DNA from: CAZCJU01 sp964562175
GTDB taxonomy: Bacteria > Bacillota > Clostridia > Oscillospirales > CAG-272
DNA: 64,000 nucleotides
Assembly (NCBI GenBank): GCA_964562175.1
Contig: CAZLRV010000002.1
Location: 46,963 to 110,962 of the forward strand
Direction of reading: 5' to 3'
Shown piece by piece: positions 61,595 through 64,000 of this stretch. The first letter of the stretch is position 1. Every line of letters starts with the position of its first letter. The notes beneath the pieces were generated by a model, which saw nothing but the letters and a program-made list of their open reading frames with translations, was not told where the DNA came from and searched no databases. The translations under genes and the position numbers were made by a program.

Positions 61595-62572
61595 TCAGCC
61601 CTGGGAGGACGGTATTATTTCGGCGTATAATTTCACGCCTTCATACTCTACTCCGTCTACCGAAGGGTAAAATATACCGTATTCAACGTAATATTTTCCG
61701 TCAGTATCAAGTATTATTTGAATGAATGTACAATCACATGTACTCGACACCGAATTTTCAATGGCAGCCTTTGCGGCCTCGACATCCGCTTTTGTAAATT
61801 GTTGCTCCGCATTATATGCACCCTCGAACATAGGGGTACGTATTCCCGCACAGTTTCCGAACGTATCATAGGTTATTGTAATGGTATCGCTCGTGGGATA
61901 TCCCCAAGCCCGAACCATGTAGTCAAAATGATAATACGGAAGTCCCATGCTGTCGGGTGACGCTTTGTAGAATTGGTATTTTGTCTGTGCTTCCTTGCCG
62001 TACAGCTCAAGCAACAGAGCATCCGCTTTTTCACGTGCCTCATCTTCTGTCACAGTACCTGTTTCCTCATTGATTTGTTTGTAAAAGAAAACTATCGAGC
62101 CATCCTTCTCGGACAATCTGATCAACGCGTCCCTCACTTTGCCGATCATTTTTACATACTCATTATAGTTACGTCCCAAAAAAGCATTGTCATATGACTG
62201 CCTGTAATCGAAGGTATATGATGTATGACCGATCGTTATGGTATTTTTATCCGAAAGCTTGGAGTCTTTTTTGATTTTCGCACCACTTATTTCAAAACGC
62301 GAGTCAACGGGTTGGAGCGATATCTCATTGCTATTTCCGAAGCCGTCCGGAAAAGAGACAAAATTATCCGTCGTATCATAATATAATACTCGCTTATCCC
62401 CGCTTTGAACGTCGGCATTCTTATCCTCCGCACTTACCGAGGCGGTATTTTCCGCACCTTGCGTTGCCGATACTCCGTCTGTCTCACCTGCGGGATCCAC
62501 TCTGCATGAAGCGCATATAACAGCGGCAAGCAGTAAACATAATGTAGTTGTTAATAACTTGATTTTTTTCAT
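61595..62572 (-). CDS. Lipoprotein with PepSY-like region (paralogue 3)
   Basis: The 325-residue protein has a lipobox Cys23 (VICASC). It is homologous to the two lipoproteins at 24.7-26.6 kb: YDNAFLGRNYNEY corresponds to the SSENAFLGYDYDEY block, and VTEDEAREKADALLLELYG to the PepSY-like helix. It shares the YNAEQQFTKADVEAAKA segment with paralogue 2. It lies 13 bases downstream of the peptidase gene with a GGAGG site, so the two are translated together. Confidence 0.8.
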   Translation of the reverse strand: MKKIKLLTTTLCLLLAAVICASCRVDPAGETDGVSATQGAENTASVSAEDKNADVQSGDKRVLYYDTTDNFVSFPDGFGNSNEISLQPVDSRFEISGAKIKKDSKLSDKNTITIGHTSYTFDYRQSYDNAFLGRNYNEYVKMIGKVRDALIRLSEKDGSIVFFYKQINEETGTVTEDEAREKADALLLELYGKEAQTKYQFYKASPDSMGLPYYHFDYMVRAWGYPTSDTITITYDTFGNCAGIRTPMFEGAYNAEQQFTKADVEAAKAAIENSVSSTCDCTFIQIILDTDGKYYVEYGIFYPSVDGVEYEGVKLYAEIIPSSQG

Positions 62573-62585
62573 GTATTTCCTCCAT

Positions 62586-64000
62586 TTAATATAAATACTG
62601 ATCGGAATCACCTACTGCGTATATGGGAAGTCCTTTACTAGTTCCTGAGCAGTATTCACCATTATCGTTATAGTATTTGATGGTTATCTCACCAATTTCT
62701 CGATTTGCATAAGCTATTGCATCGGCAATAGTATTATCGGTGATGCTTTCCAAGAATTTCTCAGTCCATGCGTTTCCGTCTTTTGTGTATATTGTTGCTG
62801 TCGTTCCCATAACATAGTGTGCTCCTTTTTCGTAGGTAGCATCCACCAAGTTATACGTGCCGGTGCTGACTGTGCAATCTAAACCGGTCATGCAGCCTAT
62901 ATACATGATACAGCTTGCGTAAGATAATTCATTATCTTGAAAACTTTCTATATAACAATCTGTTGAATTGTTACTAATTTGGTTATTGACAGTAAGAACA
63001 CCTTTCGATGAAGTGTGTCCGTCGTTAAATGCAATATAACCGCAATTTCCGTGCCCACGAAAGATGAAAAAGTCAGTGACCAATAGTTCGTCAACTGCGT
63101 CCGATGGTGTAGCGTTTATATAATATTTCGGCTCAGAAGCGTAATTCATACTCGTTACCGTGTTAACAAAATTATCGATGTTTGTCGATGTATCATATAC
63201 AGATTGCTTACCTTCTCCATTAGTGTAAGTATATTTGTGGCAGAAGAAAGAACCGAATACTTTTTCCGCTACTGAAATAGACCACACATAATTGCCGGAC
63301 GTACTCGTTGTTAAGTAGACATTACCGTTATAATCTTGGGTAACATAATAGTCACCATACATTATATAGTACCGTCCCTTATGATCATTGCTATTTATGC
63401 GGTATATCGAAAACTCCTGAGCACTTGTGTTATTATCGGTGTAGATATCGATATTTGTACCTGTTACATGAAGCACCTTGTTACTCGGACTGTAAACATT
63501 GATAAGCTGAAATTTGCCGTTAGTTTGCTTCTCCAGCTTCCATTGTTGTACAGTCGAATTACTACGGTCTTTTGTACACACATTTGTATAATTCGTATCG
63601 GTTTGAGTTTCAAGCGACATATATTTTTTGGTTGAACAATTCATAATGCGATAGGTTTCGTTTGTTATCAAACCCGCCGAATCGTATATGTACAAGCGAT
63701 ATCTTGCACTATAGGATGTACCGTCAGAACTTGTAGTTCTTGCTTTGGCTTCAACAATGCCGGGTGCTTTGGCGGTGACAAGGCCGGTGCTGGTGATTGA
63801 GGCGTACTTACTGTTGCTCACAGACCACGTAACGCTCATTCCGGAAAAGGGCGTTACTGCACTCATTTGCACCGTTTTACCGACTAAAATGTGTCTGACC
63901 GGAGCCGATAACGTCAGGACACTTTCATATGTTATACTAAGTGATGGCTTGTTTGACGAACGGTTGTATGAAGCAAAGGTTCTGCTCGTGTAAGTGCTTC
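62586..64000 (-). CDS. Secreted DNRLRE / Ig-like / lectin / caspase-like peptidase (5' end outside window)
   Basis: The frame is open from base 64000 on the minus strand, so the N-terminus is missing. Domains in order: the end of a DNRLRE domain (TYTSRTFASYN, like the 26.7 kb gene), a bacterial Ig-like Big_2 domain (SVSNSKYASITSTGLVTAK), a ricin-type beta-trefoil lectin region (YRIMNCSTKKYMSLETQ, QQW motif) and a C-terminal clan CD peptidase-like domain. Its putative dyad is His in FRGHG (codon 63051-63053) and Cys in YIGCMTG (codon 62892-62894), the spacing and context of caspase/gingipain folds. The following gene is a PepSY-like lipoprotein. Confidence 0.85.
   Translation of the reverse strand, partial: STYTSRTFASYNRSSNKPSLSITYESVLTLSAPVRHILVGKTVQMSAVTPFSGMSVTWSVSNSKYASITSTGLVTAKAPGIVEAKARTTSSDGTSYSARYRLYIYDSAGLITNETYRIMNCSTKKYMSLETQTDTNYTNVCTKDRSNSTVQQWKLEKQTNGKFQLINVYSPSNKVLHVTGTNIDIYTDNNTSAQEFSIYRINSNDHKGRYYIMYGDYYVTQDYNGNVYLTTSTSGNYVWSISVAEKVFGSFFCHKYTYTNGEGKQSVYDTSTNIDNFVNTVTSMNYASEPKYYINATPSDAVDELLVTDFFIFRGHGNCGYIAFNDGHTSSKGVLTVNNQISNNSTDCYIESFQDNELSYASCIMYIGCMTGLDCTVSTGTYNLVDATYEKGAHYVMGTTATIYTKDGNAWTEKFLESITDNTIADAIAYANREIGEITIKYYNDNGEYCSGTSKGLPIYAVGDSDQYLY

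Overview
The window reads as chromosome of an uncultured, low-to-mid GC Firmicute of the class Clostridia, most like gut Oscillospirales or Christensenellales relatives. The signs are purine-rich ribosome binding sites before most genes, consensus TTGACA-N17-TATAAT promoters, two T-box leaders, IreB, a FakA/FakB pair, a TrmK methyltransferase, short HisG with HisZ, and both GluRS and GlnRS. This placement is an inference from gene content. I see no transposase, integrase, phage gene or CRISPR array.

Layout. 1-5.3 kb: the end of a TPR/NPCBM protein, a double-FHA ABC exporter, and a DUF362 / flavin reductase / GNAT operon. 5.3-7.1 kb: a cluster of RNA genes. It holds a roughly 555-nt minus-strand RNA with its own promoter and terminator and four copies of a 25-nt motif, a short plus-strand RNA that may be 6S RNA, tmRNA (ssrA, tag ANNEVALAA), a small heavy-metal-binding protein and tRNA-Arg(ACG). 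7.1-15.6 kb: IreB, an M20 peptidase, a phosphotriesterase-family enzyme, a TrpXYZ-like ABC importer and a large anchored glycerophosphodiesterase. 15.9-24.6 kb: pfkA-trmK, rnhA, a PII-like protein with a cation/proton antiporter, gdhA, proC and a membrane-protein operon.

24.6-32.5 kb: a secreted DNRLRE protein with two lipoproteins, a tandem ATP-grasp operon, an orphan trpB behind a Trp-specific T-box, and an alpha/beta hydrolase. 32.6-42.3 kb: pheST behind a Phe-specific T-box, a HAD phosphatase, an SPFH protein, a beta-lactamase-fold hydrolase, a Gfo/Idh/MocA oxidoreductase, a CrtO-like acyltransferase and a PAP2 phosphatase. 42.7-50.1 kb: a compact nine-gene histidine operon (hisZGDCBHAFIE) whose promoter spacer contains a perfect-arm palindrome. 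50.2-52.8 kb: fakB-fakA. 53.1-61.6 kb: metallo-hydrolase, gltX, glnS, a GH106-like glycosidase and a transglutaminase-fold protein that appears to have lost its catalytic residues. 61.6-64 kb: a lipoprotein related to the two at 25 kb, and the 5'-truncated gene of a secreted DNRLRE/Ig/lectin/caspase-like peptidase.

Two things stand out. The first is the large, repeat-built noncoding RNA at 5.3-5.9 kb; its size and its setting recall giant ornate RNAs such as ROOL, but I could not test family membership. The second is a duplicated surface cassette (24.7-28.2 kb and 61.6-64 kb) that pairs a DNRLRE protein with PepSY-like lipoproteins. The second copy carries a His/Cys caspase-fold peptidase domain that the first copy lacks.
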